64,000 bases of DNA, from assembly GCF_014270105.1 (NCBI RefSeq), contig NZ_JACNMF010000004.1:370944-434943 (forward strand), in the 5' to 3' direction. Shown here piece after piece: positions 17,579 through 26,120 of the stretch; the stretch's first letter is position 1, and each line of letters opens with the position of its first letter. Under the pieces are notes generated by a model that saw nothing but the letters and a program-made list of their open reading frames with translations, did not search any database and had not been told where the DNA came from. A program made the translations under genes and the position numbers. Origin of the DNA: Hyunsoonleella aquatilis (GTDB lineage Bacteria > Bacteroidota > Bacteroidia > Flavobacteriales > Flavobacteriaceae).

Positions 17579-19954
17579 ATGGAGCATTCTAAATGTTTCC
17601 ACTGTGGTTTGGATGCCACATCTTCTGAAATCATCTTTGATGACAAATCGTTTTGTTGTAACGGTTGCAAAACCGTGTACGAGATATTTTCTGCAAACGA
17701 TTTAACTTGCTATTACGATTTAGAGAACGCTCCGGGTGCAACCCCAAAAGAAATTGAGGGCAAATACAACTTTTTGGACAATAAAAAGATTGTTGAAAGT
17801 CTGTTGGAGTTTAATGATGATAAAACACAAATCGTTACCCTTTATATTCCACATATACATTGCAGTTCCTGTATTTGGATTTTAGAAAATTTGAATAAGT
17901 TGAATCCCGCGGTGAGTTCATCCATCGTGAATTTTGGAAAGAAAACGGTTAGGGTTAATTATCATACAGATAATTTTTCGCTTAAGGATTTAGTGCGATT
18001 GTTAAGTAGCATAGGCTATGAGCCGTTTATAAGTTTGGATGATTATAGCGTCGGCAAAAAGAATGTGGACCGCTCTTTGATTTACAAATTGGGTATTGCG
18101 GGATTTGCATTTGGCAACATTATGTTTTTGTCCTTTCCCGAGTATTTTGAAGTGGGCGAATATTGGTTGGAACAATTTAAACACACCTTCAGGTGGCTGA
18201 TGTTTACCTTTTCGCTTCCGGTAGTGTTTTATTGCTCTCAGGACTATTTTGTATCTGCCTACAAGGGTTTAACTTCCAAACTTTTAAATATTGATGTGCC
18301 CATAGCCTTGGGCATAACCGTATTATTTTTAAGAAGTACTGCTGAAATCGTTTTTGACATCGGCACGGGCTTTTTTGATAGTTTATCTGGTTTGGTGTTC
18401 TTTTTGTTGCTTGGAAAATTCTTCCAGCAGAAAACCTATAATTTTCTATCATTTGAAAGGGATTACAAATCTTATTTTCCTATCGGAATTACGAAGATTT
18501 TGAATGATGGTTCAGAGGAATCCATACAGGTTTACGATATTAAAAAAGGGGATAGATTGTTGATTAGAAATGAAGAATTGATTCCCGTGGATTGTATTTT
18601 GATTAAGGGGAATGCCCGTATTGATTACAGTTTTGTGACTGGCGAATCGGATGCGGTTTCGAAACAATCGGGCGATAAATTATTTGCAGGTGGCAAACAG
18701 ACGGAAGGCAGTATTGAAGTGGATGTTTTAAAAACCGTGGAGCAAAGTTATCTGACCCAATTGTGGAGTAACGATGTGTTCAATAAAAACAAGGAGGACA
18801 GCTTTACGAATCTCACCAATAGAATCAGCAAACATTTTACACTGGCCGTACTCAGTATCGCCCTAATTGCAACAAGTTATTGGCTTTTTGCGGACTCATC
18901 CAAAGCCTTAAATGTATTTACAGCAGTATTGATTATTGCTTGTCCTTGCGCCATTGCCTTGGCCTCCCCTTTCACCTTTGGCAACCTGTTACGGATTTTT
19001 GGCAAATTGAAATTCTATGCCAAAAACGCTTCGGTGATTGAGCAATTGGCCTCGATTGACACCATTATATTTGATAAAACTGGAACGATTACGGCCAATA
19101 AGGAATCTTCGATTTCATACGAAGGCGAAACGCTTTCGGATGCAGAAGAAATCCTTTTGAAAAGCTCGTTGAGGAATTCAAATCACCCTTTGAGCCGTTC
19201 GCTGTATAGCCTTTTAGAAGACAATGACATCTTGACTTTGGATGATTACGAAGAACATATCGGGAAGGGCATTTCGGCAAAACACAAAGATGATTTTATA
19301 AAAATTGGTTCAGCACCTTTTGTGGGCCATCAAACGGATGCGGTGACATTGAACACCGCAGTTCACGTCAGCACCAACAACCGCTATAAAGGCAAGTTTA
19401 CCTTTTATAATAAATACAGAAAAGGGCTGTCGAAATTATTCAACAGGCTCAAAAAAGACTATGATTTAGTGATTCTTTCGGGGGATAATGCTGGGGAACG
19501 AGAGAATTTAACCAAGCTGTTGCCGGCCAAAACCAAATTGTTTTTTAACCAAAAGCCGGAGGATAAATTGGAATACATCAAGCACCATCAAAATTCTGGG
19601 GTAAAAGTATTGATGATTGGTGATGGGCTTAACGATGCTGGGGCATTGGCGCAAAGCGATGTTGGCATCGCTATTTCGGAGGATGTGAATGTGTTTTCAC
19701 CTGCTTGTGATGCGATTTTGGATGCCGGCAAATTCAATATGCTGTATAGATTTATCAAAGCCTCAAAATCGGCCATCACTATTATAAAATGGAGTTTTGT
19801 GCTATCGTTTATTTACAATGTAATTGGGCTTTATTTTGCAGTTACAGGACAATTGGCTCCTGTGGTTGCTGCCATTTTGATGCCTTTGAGCTCGATTAGT
19901 ATTGTAGTGTTTACAACGGTTTGCACGAACATATTGGGACGGAAACTGAGGTAG
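17579..19954 (+). CDS. ccoI: CcoI-type copper-translocating P1B ATPase
   Basis: This 791-residue membrane ATPase delivers copper for assembly of the cbb3 oxidase. An N-terminal cysteine-rich zinc-ribbon-like domain (CFHCGLDA, FCCNGCKTVYE) is followed by a heavy-metal domain with HIHCSSCIW. The CPC membrane motif (ACPCAIALASPF) is near residue 455, the phosphorylation site DKTGTIT near 499, the HP locus in NSNHPLSRSL, and GDGLND near 680. Size and domain order match FixI/CcoI. It heads the cco locus, downstream of an Fnr-type box and divergent from the Crp/Fnr gene. Confidence 0.94.
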   Translation: MEHSKCFHCGLDATSSEIIFDDKSFCCNGCKTVYEIFSANDLTCYYDLENAPGATPKEIEGKYNFLDNKKIVESLLEFNDDKTQIVTLYIPHIHCSSCIWILENLNKLNPAVSSSIVNFGKKTVRVNYHTDNFSLKDLVRLLSSIGYEPFISLDDYSVGKKNVDRSLIYKLGIAGFAFGNIMFLSFPEYFEVGEYWLEQFKHTFRWLMFTFSLPVVFYCSQDYFVSAYKGLTSKLLNIDVPIALGITVLFLRSTAEIVFDIGTGFFDSLSGLVFFLLLGKFFQQKTYNFLSFERDYKSYFPIGITKILNDGSEESIQVYDIKKGDRLLIRNEELIPVDCILIKGNARIDYSFVTGESDAVSKQSGDKLFAGGKQTEGSIEVDVLKTVEQSYLTQLWSNDVFNKNKEDSFTNLTNRISKHFTLAVLSIALIATSYWLFADSSKALNVFTAVLIIACPCAIALASPFTFGNLLRIFGKLKFYAKNASVIEQLASIDTIIFDKTGTITANKESSISYEGETLSDAEEILLKSSLRNSNHPLSRSLYSLLEDNDILTLDDYEEHIGKGISAKHKDDFIKIGSAPFVGHQTDAVTLNTAVHVSTNNRYKGKFTFYNKYRKGLSKLFNRLKKDYDLVILSGDNAGERENLTKLLPAKTKLFFNQKPEDKLEYIKHHQNSGVKVLMIGDGLNDAGALAQSDVGIAISEDVNVFSPACDAILDAGKFNMLYRFIKASKSAITIIKWSFVLSFIYNVIGLYFAVTGQLAPVVAAILMPLSSISIVVFTTVCTNILGRKLR

Positions 19955-19971
19955 CATTGGAGTCCTGTTGA

Positions 19972-20125
19972 ACTCCTCTTTCTTCTGATTTTAAAAAAAA
20001 ATCAGAATTCATTCTCCTCTTAAAATAAGAGGAGAGCTGGATGAGGATAGAAATTAGTTTGGATACAGCTCCTCCCTTTTTTAAAGGGAAGTGAGTTTTT
20101 CCTTAAGAAAAACTCAGAGGTTTAA
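19972..20125. repeat. Inverted, gene-less copy of the DUF559-flanking repeats
   Basis: Read on the minus strand this block has the same order as 14924-15115. First comes a hairpin with GAGTTTTT and AAAAACTC and a CCCTTT/AAAGGG hairpin, then a spacer, then the CTCCTCTTA hairpin and the CTGATTTT hairpin. Loop sequences differ while stems are kept. No DUF559 gene is attached. It occupies the space after ccoI and may terminate it. Confidence 0.75.
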
Positions 20126-20178
20126 AAACTTTGGCAAATGAGATGTTGGTTTGCAATGGAACAAAAACTGGCAGATTT

Positions 20179-20274
20179 GCCCGCGTTAGGGATTGTAGAG
20201 GAAAGCCCACAGTCACGCCCTAAGGCGTGACGAGGACTTGGAACGGAAAGCCCGACCCCTTGCGGGTAACGCCC
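20179..20274 (+). repeat. GCGTTAGGGATTG element, copy A
   Basis: This is one of four copies in the window that share GCGTTAGGGATTG at one end, GAAAGCCCGACC in the middle and TAACGCCC or AACGCCC at the other end. GCGTTA and TAACGC can close an outer stem. This copy belongs to the subtype with AGAGGAAAGCCCACAG and GAGGACTTGGAACGG. Its variable segment is filled by a perfect hairpin GTCACGCC/GGCGTGAC (20212-20231). It could be a mobile repeat or a structured RNA. Confidence 0.8.
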
Positions 20275-20291
20275 AAAAAATAAAATGAAAC

Positions 20292-20335
20292 ATGACAATT
20301 GTCATCTTTTAAATATATGTATAAAAGTATTTTTG
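20292..20335 (+). promoter_or_regulatory. Crp/Fnr-type box and -7 element of ccoSNOQP
   Basis: ATGACAATTGTCAT (20292-20305) is a perfect palindrome. TATTTTTG (20328-20335) is an exact TAnnTTTG match centred 33 bp downstream. The predicted transcription start is near 20339, 17 bases before ccoS, which places the box near -41. This is the best of the four matching sites and marks the main cbb3 oxidase promoter. Confidence 0.8.
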
Positions 20336-20355
20336 AACCGTAACTTCAATTAGGT

Positions 20356-20541
20356 ATGAGTGTTATATATGTTTTGCTTGCAGTAAGCATTATTGTGGCT
20401 GTTGCATTTTTTGTGGCATTTGTTGTTGCTGTAAAAAAGGGTCAGTTTGATGATAGCTACACCCCGTCTGTCCGCATGTTATTCGAGGACGAATTAATCA
20501 AAGATAAAACCGATAAAACGATACTAACCAAGAAAGATTAA
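20356..20541 (+). CDS. ccoS: CcoS, cbb3 oxidase assembly protein
   Basis: This 61-residue protein has one N-terminal membrane helix (MSVIYVLLAVSIIVAVAFFVAFVVAV) followed by KKGQFDDSYTPSVRMLFED, the recognisable CcoS/FixS signature. CcoS is needed with CcoI for cofactor insertion into the cbb3 oxidase. It is the first gene after the Fnr-type promoter and lies 10 bases before ccoNO. Confidence 0.92.
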   Translation: MSVIYVLLAVSIIVAVAFFVAFVVAVKKGQFDDSYTPSVRMLFEDELIKDKTDKTILTKKD

Positions 20542-20551
20542 ATATTTAGAT

Positions 20552-22735
20552 ATGGAAATGCAACAATTTCATTACGATAATAAAATCGTTACTAAGTTCC
20601 TTTATGCCACCATTATTTTTGGGGTTGTAGGAATGGTGGTAGGTTTACTGCTTGCCTTTATGTTTTTATTCCCGAATTTGACCGATGGCATCTCGTGGTT
20701 GAGTTTTGGTCGTTTGCGGCCTTTGCACACCAATGCGGTGATTTTTGCCTTTGTAGGGAACGCCATGTTTGCAGGGGTGTATTACTCGCTACAGCGCCTG
20801 TTGAAAACGCGTATGGCGAGCGACCTGCTGAGCAACATCAACTTTTGGGGATGGCAATTGATTATAGTCGCTGCGGCAATTACCCTGCCCTTGGGTATTA
20901 CCACTTCCAAAGAATATGCCGAGCTGGAGTGGCCAATTGATATTGCCATTGCACTGGTTTGGGTTGTTTTTGGGGTGAATATGATTTGGACGATTTTAAA
21001 GCGTCGCCAACGCCATTTGTATGTGGCCATTTGGTTTTATATCGCTACCGTGGTTACCGTTGCAGTACTCCATATTTTCAATAGTTTAGAATTACCTGTG
21101 AGCGGCCTAAAAAGTTACTCGGTGTATGCCGGTGTCCAGGATGCACTAGTGCAATGGTGGTATGGGCATAATGCGGTGGCGTTTTTCCTCACCACGCCTT
21201 TCTTGGGACTGATGTACTACTTTATACCGAAGGCGGCGAATAGACCGGTGTATTCCTATAGACTGTCTATCATCCACTTCTGGTCGTTGATTTTTATCTA
21301 TATCTGGGCAGGACCACACCACTTATTATATACGGCTTTACCCGATTGGGCACAAAATCTTGGGGTGACATTCTCTGTGATGTTGCTAATGCCTTCTTGG
21401 GGTGGTATGATTAACGGACTATTGACCCTTCGTGGGGCTTGGGACAAAGTACGAACCGACCCTGTATTGAAATTTATGGTTGTGGCGATTACCGGTTATG
21501 GTATGGCTACTTTTGAAGGGCCAACCCTTTCGCTTAAAAATGTAAACGCTATTGCTCACTTTACCGATTGGATTATTGCCCACGTACACGTTGGTGCTTT
21601 AGCTTGGAACGGTTTTATGGCTTTTGGTATGATTTACTATTTGATACCTCGCCTGTTTAAAACTAAACTGCATTCGTTGCCACTAGCCAATCTGCATTTC
21701 TGGTTGGGTACTTTAGGTATTATTATTTATGCGTTGCCGATGTATGTTGCCGGATTTACACAGGCTAGTATGTGGAAGCAGTTCAACCCTGATGGGACAT
21801 TGGTTTACGGTAACTTCTTGGAAACTGTTACCGAAATTATCCCCATGTATTGGATGCGTGCTATCGGTGGTACATTGTATATCGTAGGGATGCTGATACT
21901 TGTGTACAACGTAATTGCTACTGTAAGAAGTGGCAGCAAAGTTGAAGACGAATTGGCCGAAGCCCCTGCATTAGAACGTGTGACCAAAAGGCGTACGTCT
22001 AGCGAAGGCTGGCACACGTGGTTGGAAAGACGCCCAATTCAATTGACGTTATTGGCTACTGTGGCTATTTTGATTGGAGGCATTATTCAGATTGTACCGA
22101 CGATTATGGTGAAATCGAATATCCCGACCATTGCCAGTGTGAAACCATATACACCTTTGGAATTGGAAGGTAGGGATATTTACATCCGCGAAGGCTGTGT
22201 GGGCTGTCACTCCCAAATGATACGTCCGTTCAGAAGTGAGGTGGAACGTTATGGCGAATACTCAAAAGCTGGAGAATTTGTGTACGACCATCCTTTCCTT
22301 TGGGGAAGTAAACGTACCGGGCCGGATTTACACCGTATAGGTGGCAAGTACTCCGATAACTGGCATTTCAACCACATGTACGATCCGCAAAGTACCTCAT
22401 CCGGTTCTATCATGCCGCGTTACCAATGGCTGATAAAGAATGAGTTAGACAAATCGCAAACCGAAGCCAAAATGAAAACTATGGTGTCGCTGGGCGTACC
22501 GTATTCGGATGAAGAGATTGCCAACGCGCAACAAAGTATGACAGCTCAGGGGACTCAAATCGAGCAAAACCTGTATAGCGATCCTGATTTTGCGAAAACT
22601 TATGAAGCGGATAAAAATTATGCCACAGAAAACGGAGAGGCTTTCGTAGAAATGAAGAACCGCGAGATTGTGGCACTTATCGCTTATTTACAGCGATTGG
22701 GTACGGACATTAAAGTTGAAACCGCGCAGAATTAA
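20552..22735 (+). CDS. ccoNO: Fused cbb3 cytochrome c oxidase subunits I and II (CcoN-CcoO)
   Basis: This 727-residue protein joins the catalytic heme-copper subunit to the mono-heme subunit. The CcoN part (about residues 1-480) has 12 or more membrane helices and histidine-bearing motifs such as LHTNAVIFAF, WWYGHNAVAFF and HFTDWIIAHVHVG. The CcoO part from about 500 starts with one membrane helix and carries the heme c site CVGCH at about residue 549, in REGCVGCHSQMIRPF. The fusion is the usual form in Bacteroidota. The enzyme reduces oxygen with high affinity and pumps protons in the inner membrane. Confidence 0.95.
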   Translation: MEMQQFHYDNKIVTKFLYATIIFGVVGMVVGLLLAFMFLFPNLTDGISWLSFGRLRPLHTNAVIFAFVGNAMFAGVYYSLQRLLKTRMASDLLSNINFWGWQLIIVAAAITLPLGITTSKEYAELEWPIDIAIALVWVVFGVNMIWTILKRRQRHLYVAIWFYIATVVTVAVLHIFNSLELPVSGLKSYSVYAGVQDALVQWWYGHNAVAFFLTTPFLGLMYYFIPKAANRPVYSYRLSIIHFWSLIFIYIWAGPHHLLYTALPDWAQNLGVTFSVMLLMPSWGGMINGLLTLRGAWDKVRTDPVLKFMVVAITGYGMATFEGPTLSLKNVNAIAHFTDWIIAHVHVGALAWNGFMAFGMIYYLIPRLFKTKLHSLPLANLHFWLGTLGIIIYALPMYVAGFTQASMWKQFNPDGTLVYGNFLETVTEIIPMYWMRAIGGTLYIVGMLILVYNVIATVRSGSKVEDELAEAPALERVTKRRTSSEGWHTWLERRPIQLTLLATVAILIGGIIQIVPTIMVKSNIPTIASVKPYTPLELEGRDIYIREGCVGCHSQMIRPFRSEVERYGEYSKAGEFVYDHPFLWGSKRTGPDLHRIGGKYSDNWHFNHMYDPQSTSSGSIMPRYQWLIKNELDKSQTEAKMKTMVSLGVPYSDEEIANAQQSMTAQGTQIEQNLYSDPDFAKTYEADKNYATENGEAFVEMKNREIVALIAYLQRLGTDIKVETAQN

Positions 22736-22753
22736 CCCTCAAAATAAAGCATC

Positions 22754-22939
22754 ATGTTAAAATTTGTAAAAAACCATATGGAGAGCATCACGGGGATAGA
22801 AATCTATCCTATCATTTCGCTACTCATCTTTTTCATCTTTTTTGTGGCCTTATTTTGGTGGGTCGTTTCCGCTAAAAAAGACTATATCAAAAAAGTAAGC
22901 AACATTCCTTTAGACAACCAAAACAACGACATATTATGA
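22754..22939 (+). CDS. ccoQ: CcoQ-like small subunit of the cbb3 oxidase
   Basis: This 61-residue single-span protein has its membrane helix at about residues 20-40 (PIISLLIFFIFFVALFWWVV), followed by a charged cytoplasmic tail (SAKKDYIKKVSNIPLD). Size, helix position and location between ccoNO and ccoP identify it as CcoQ/FixQ, although the sequence itself is variable in this family. Its stop overlaps the ccoP start by four bases (ATGA), so translation is probably coupled. Confidence 0.85.
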   Translation: MLKFVKNHMESITGIEIYPIISLLIFFIFFVALFWWVVSAKKDYIKKVSNIPLDNQNNDIL

Positions 22940-23856
22940 GAAATTTAGTTCCATCCTGGATTCGCGTTCCTGTAGTTTTCCTGATTATTTTCGGAGCAGT
23001 TGAATTCTTTATAGATTCGGGTGAAAAACCCGCCTTTATCGAATATCCGGCAGTACTATTGTTTCTCTTGCTGGTATTGTTGATTTTAATTGCCATTGAA
23101 GCCATTGTTGGTGCATTGGAAAACGTCATGCTTCACAAATTGGACGAAGAAGCTAAAGCTAAGTTCTTGGCAGAAAAGGAAAAGTCGTTTGAGTTTAAAT
23201 GGTTAAAAGACACCTACATAAAACTATTGGGGCAAAAACCACTTGAGGAAGAAGGTGAGATTATTTTAGACCACAATTATGACGGCATCAAAGAGCTGGA
23301 CAACAATTTACCGCCATGGTGGGTGTATGGCTTTTATGCCACTATCATCTTTGCCGGAATTTATTTAGTGCGCTATCACATTTTTGATGGCGATACGCAA
23401 CTCGATGAATTGGAAACCGAATTAGCCGAAGCGAGAGTTGCCATTGAAGAGTATAAAAAGACAGCCAAGGATTTGGTAGATATCAATACGGTTACTATGT
23501 TGACCGAAGCTTCCGACCTTAAGGCTGGGCAAGCCATTTTTGAAACCAACTGTGTCGCCTGTCATAAAGCTGACGGTGGTGGAGGTATCGGTCCGAATTT
23601 GACGGATCAACATTGGATTCTTGGTGGCGGAATTAAAAATGTCTTTAGAACGATTTCCGAAGGTGGTCGTGACGGTAAAGGGATGATTGCTTGGAAGCAG
23701 AGTTTAAAACCGTCCGAAATGGCACAAGTAGCAAGTTATGTGCTGACTTTCCAAGGGACAACACCTGCAGAACCTAAAGCTCCGGAGGGCGATATTTGGG
23801 TAGATGAAAGTGCTCCCGCCGAAGCTGTTGAAGCGGTATCTGATGCAGTTCAATAA
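22936..23856 (+). CDS. ccoP: CcoP, cytochrome c subunit of the cbb3 oxidase
   Basis: This 306-residue subunit brings electrons to CcoO/CcoN. It has an extended N-terminus with two hydrophobic segments (about residues 10-25 and 35-60) and the FixP_N motif ELDNNLPPWWVYGFYATIIFA near residue 120. A single cytochrome c domain with CVACH at about residue 206 and an axial Met in KGMIAWKQ follows. Proteobacterial CcoP has two heme sites and this one has only one. The C-terminal tail is acidic and alanine-rich. It overlaps ccoQ by four bases. Confidence 0.92.
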   Translation: MRNLVPSWIRVPVVFLIIFGAVEFFIDSGEKPAFIEYPAVLLFLLLVLLILIAIEAIVGALENVMLHKLDEEAKAKFLAEKEKSFEFKWLKDTYIKLLGQKPLEEEGEIILDHNYDGIKELDNNLPPWWVYGFYATIIFAGIYLVRYHIFDGDTQLDELETELAEARVAIEEYKKTAKDLVDINTVTMLTEASDLKAGQAIFETNCVACHKADGGGGIGPNLTDQHWILGGGIKNVFRTISEGGRDGKGMIAWKQSLKPSEMAQVASYVLTFQGTTPAEPKAPEGDIWVDESAPAEAVEAVSDAVQ

Positions 23857-23918
23857 TTTCATTAGAAAAACTAAAGATTTCAAGTACATCATATCAAACT
23901 AAGCTAAACTAAACATTT

Positions 23919-24001
23919 GACCTGCAAGGTTTTCGAGACCTTGTAGGTCTTTAAAAAGAAGCCTCAAACACATACCTACAAGGTTCTTAAAACCTTGCAG
24001 G
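23919..24001. repeat. Two CCTGCAAGG palindromes between ccoP and ccoG
   Basis: GACCTGCAAGGT pairs with ACCTTGTAGGTC (23919-23949), and CCTACAAGGTT pairs with AACCTTGCAGG (23974-24001). Both have an A/G mismatch at the same stem position, in opposite arms, so the second is an inverted copy of the first. A third copy lies inside the repeat element at 25489-25619. The function is unknown; it may attenuate transcription between ccoP and ccoG. Confidence 0.8.
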
Positions 24002-24020
24002 AAAAGGATAAACAAGAGCA

Positions 24021-25445
24021 GTGAACACCCCAGAAAACGAAATATTTAGAGATAGCATCGCTACCGTTAACGAACAGGGGAAACGCGCTTGGGTGTACCC
24101 CAAAAAGCCTAGCGGGAAATTTTATGAGTACAGAAAGTATGTCAGCTATTTTTTGTTGGCCTTTTTGCTTCTGTCACCATTCATAAAAATAGGCGGCAAT
24201 CAGTTTCTGATGTTCAATGTAATGGAACGCCGATTCAATATTTTCGGATTTCCGTTTTGGCCACAGGATTTTCACCTGTTTGTGTTTTCGATGATTATCG
24301 GGGTGGTATTTATCACCCTATTTACTGTGGCCTTCGGACGAATTTTCTGCGGATGGATTTGCCCGCAAACCATTTTTATGGAAATGGTATTTCGCCGTAT
24401 CGAGTATTGGATTGAAGGCGATAGAAATAAACAGCGCAAGCTGGACAGACAAAAATGGGATGCTGAAAAAATTAAAAAACGAACACTCAAATGGTTTATC
24501 TTTTTGGTGATTTCCTTTTTGATTGCAAATGTATTTCTGGCCTATTTAATTGGTAGTGATAAGCTGTTGGGGTACATCACAGATAGCCCTGCAGCACATT
24601 TGGGAACATTAGCCCCTTTAGTGATTTTTACAGGAGTGTTCTATTTTGTGTTTGCTTGGTTTCGGGAACAGGTTTGTGTGATTGCTTGTCCGTATGGGCG
24701 ATTGCAAGGGGTGCTGTTGGATACCAAATCCATTGTTGTGGCTTATGACCACAAACGTGGTGAAGGCGAAAGCGGACGTAAAAAATTTAGAAAAAATGAA
24801 GACCGTCAGGCTCTGGGCCACGGGGATTGTATCGACTGTTTGCAGTGCGTACATGTTTGCCCAACAGGAATTGACATCAGAAACGGTACGCAATTAGAAT
24901 GCATCAACTGTACGGCCTGCATCGACGAATGTGACCATATTATGGAAAGCATCAATCTGCCCAAAGGGTTGATTCGTTATGCGAGTGAGGAAAATATTGA
25001 GAAGAAAGCCAAGTTCAAGTTAACCGCCAGAATGAAAGGTTACATGGGTGTGTTGACCATTATGTTTGGTGTACTGATTGGCATGTTGTTTTTGCGTAAT
25101 GATGTGGAAGCTAATGTTTTGCGATTACCGGGACAATTGTATGAGCATAAGGAAGGTAACATTATCAGCAATGTATTTACCTATAAATTGGTGAACAAAA
25201 CCACAGAGGATATTGCCGATGTGAGTTTGAAGTTGTTGTCGCATAAGGGTGAATTGAAATTGGTGTCCACGAGTGATGACTTTGTTGTGCCAAAACAGGG
25301 GATTGCGGAAGGGACTTTGTTCATTGAAATTGATAATTCGGCATTGACCGGAGATAGAAATAAAATTAAGATTGGCGTTTTTAAGGGCGACCAAATGATC
25401 GAAACGACTACTGCTAATTTTTTGGGGCCGAGGAGTTATCGGTAG
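24021..25445 (+). CDS. ccoG: CcoG, [4Fe-4S] cytochrome oxidase accessory protein
   Basis: This 474-residue polyferredoxin-type membrane protein has four to five N-terminal membrane helices and the motifs IFCGWICPQT and EQVCVIACPYGRLQ. Two iron-sulfur cluster motifs follow, CIDCLQCVHVCP (near residue 270) and CINCTACIDEC. A C-terminal immunoglobulin-like domain ends the protein after a last membrane helix. CcoG reduces copper(II) for cbb3 assembly in studied bacteria. The start is GTG at 24021; no ATG precedes the conserved N-terminus. It follows ccoP after the two palindromes. Confidence 0.93.
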   Translation: MNTPENEIFRDSIATVNEQGKRAWVYPKKPSGKFYEYRKYVSYFLLAFLLLSPFIKIGGNQFLMFNVMERRFNIFGFPFWPQDFHLFVFSMIIGVVFITLFTVAFGRIFCGWICPQTIFMEMVFRRIEYWIEGDRNKQRKLDRQKWDAEKIKKRTLKWFIFLVISFLIANVFLAYLIGSDKLLGYITDSPAAHLGTLAPLVIFTGVFYFVFAWFREQVCVIACPYGRLQGVLLDTKSIVVAYDHKRGEGESGRKKFRKNEDRQALGHGDCIDCLQCVHVCPTGIDIRNGTQLECINCTACIDECDHIMESINLPKGLIRYASEENIEKKAKFKLTARMKGYMGVLTIMFGVLIGMLFLRNDVEANVLRLPGQLYEHKEGNIISNVFTYKLVNKTTEDIADVSLKLLSHKGELKLVSTSDDFVVPKQGIAEGTLFIEIDNSALTGDRNKIKIGVFKGDQMIETTTANFLGPRSYR

Positions 25446-25488
25446 CTGGCAGTATTTCAGCGGCAGTAAGCAGTAAGCTGGCGGATAT

Positions 25489-25619
25489 GCCCGCGTTAGG
25501 GATTGAGCGGCATGTTTGAAATCCCCGACGCAGGAGGGATTGAGTAGTGAAAGCCCGACCGTAGTGACTCCTGCAAGGTTTCTGAAAAACCTTGTAGGTA
25601 TGGAAGGCAGGGAACGCCC
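25489..25619 (+). repeat. GCGTTAGGGATTG element, copy B, with nested palindrome
   Basis: This copy shares GCGTTAGGGATTG, GAAAGCCCGACC and AACGCCC with the copies at 20179, 47063 and 57986. It matches copy 47063 closely through GGCATGTTTGAAATCC and CGACGCAGGAGGGATTGAG. A CCTGCAAGGTTT...AAACCTTGTAGG palindrome (25570-25598), the same family as at 23919-24001, sits in its variable segment, so one repeat is nested in another. Confidence 0.8.
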
Positions 25620-25644
25620 GAAATGAAATATTAACTAAAAATAG

Positions 25645-25662
25645 ATTCCTGCTTTCGCAGGA
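25645..25662. repeat. Short TTCCTGC hairpin before ccoH
   Basis: TTCCTGCTTTCGCAGGAA is a hairpin with a 7-bp stem, ending 10 bases before the ccoH start. It has the same stem as the larger repeat at 33351-33414 (ATTCCTGC/GCAGGAAT). Its position could affect translation initiation of ccoH. Confidence 0.6.
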
Positions 25663-25672
25663 AGTAGATATT

Positions 25673-26119
25673 ATGAAAATTAATTGGGGTACCGGGATTG
25701 TTTTAGCTTTTATAGGGTTTATTGGGTTTATAATGTACTTTATTGTGTCGATGAATGTTGACGATAGGTACGACCATGACTTGGTGAGCGAGGATTATTA
25801 CGGGGAGGAACTGAAATATCAGGAGGACATCGATAAGCTGAAGAATGCTAAAACGCTAACCACAAATATTAGTTACAACAAATCGCTCGAGGGGTTGAGG
25901 ATTAATTTTCCGAGCGATATTGACTTTAAAAAAATCACAGGAAAAGTGTTCCTATATAGGCCATCTAACAAACAACTAGACTTTGAAACTTCTATTTCAC
26001 TGTCTAATCCTTATTTGCTCATACCTGACAATCGTTTGGTAGATGGCCGTTGGAACATTAAAATTGATTGGCAATATAGGGGAAAATCTTATTTATTTAA
26101 AGAATCGATAACGTATTAG
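25673..26119 (+). CDS. ccoH: CcoH/FixH family protein
   Basis: This 148-residue protein has one N-terminal membrane helix (GIVLAFIGFIGFIMYFIV) and then MNVDDRYDHDLVSEDYYGEELKYQEDIDKL, a segment typical of FixH in Bacteroidota. A beta-rich periplasmic domain ends the protein. FixH/CcoH helps cbb3 oxidase assembly. The sequence is variable, so the call rests on the signature segment and position between ccoG and the TauE-like gene, which starts one base after its stop. Confidence 0.87.
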   Translation: MKINWGTGIVLAFIGFIGFIMYFIVSMNVDDRYDHDLVSEDYYGEELKYQEDIDKLKNAKTLTTNISYNKSLEGLRINFPSDIDFKKITGKVFLYRPSNKQLDFETSISLSNPYLLIPDNRLVDGRWNIKIDWQYRGKSYLFKESITY

Positions 26120-26120
26120 C

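Noticed and set aside
20179-25619. CRISPR-like array from the repeated elements
   Set aside because: Copies are thousands of bases apart, differ in length and have no spacers of regular size or cas genes.
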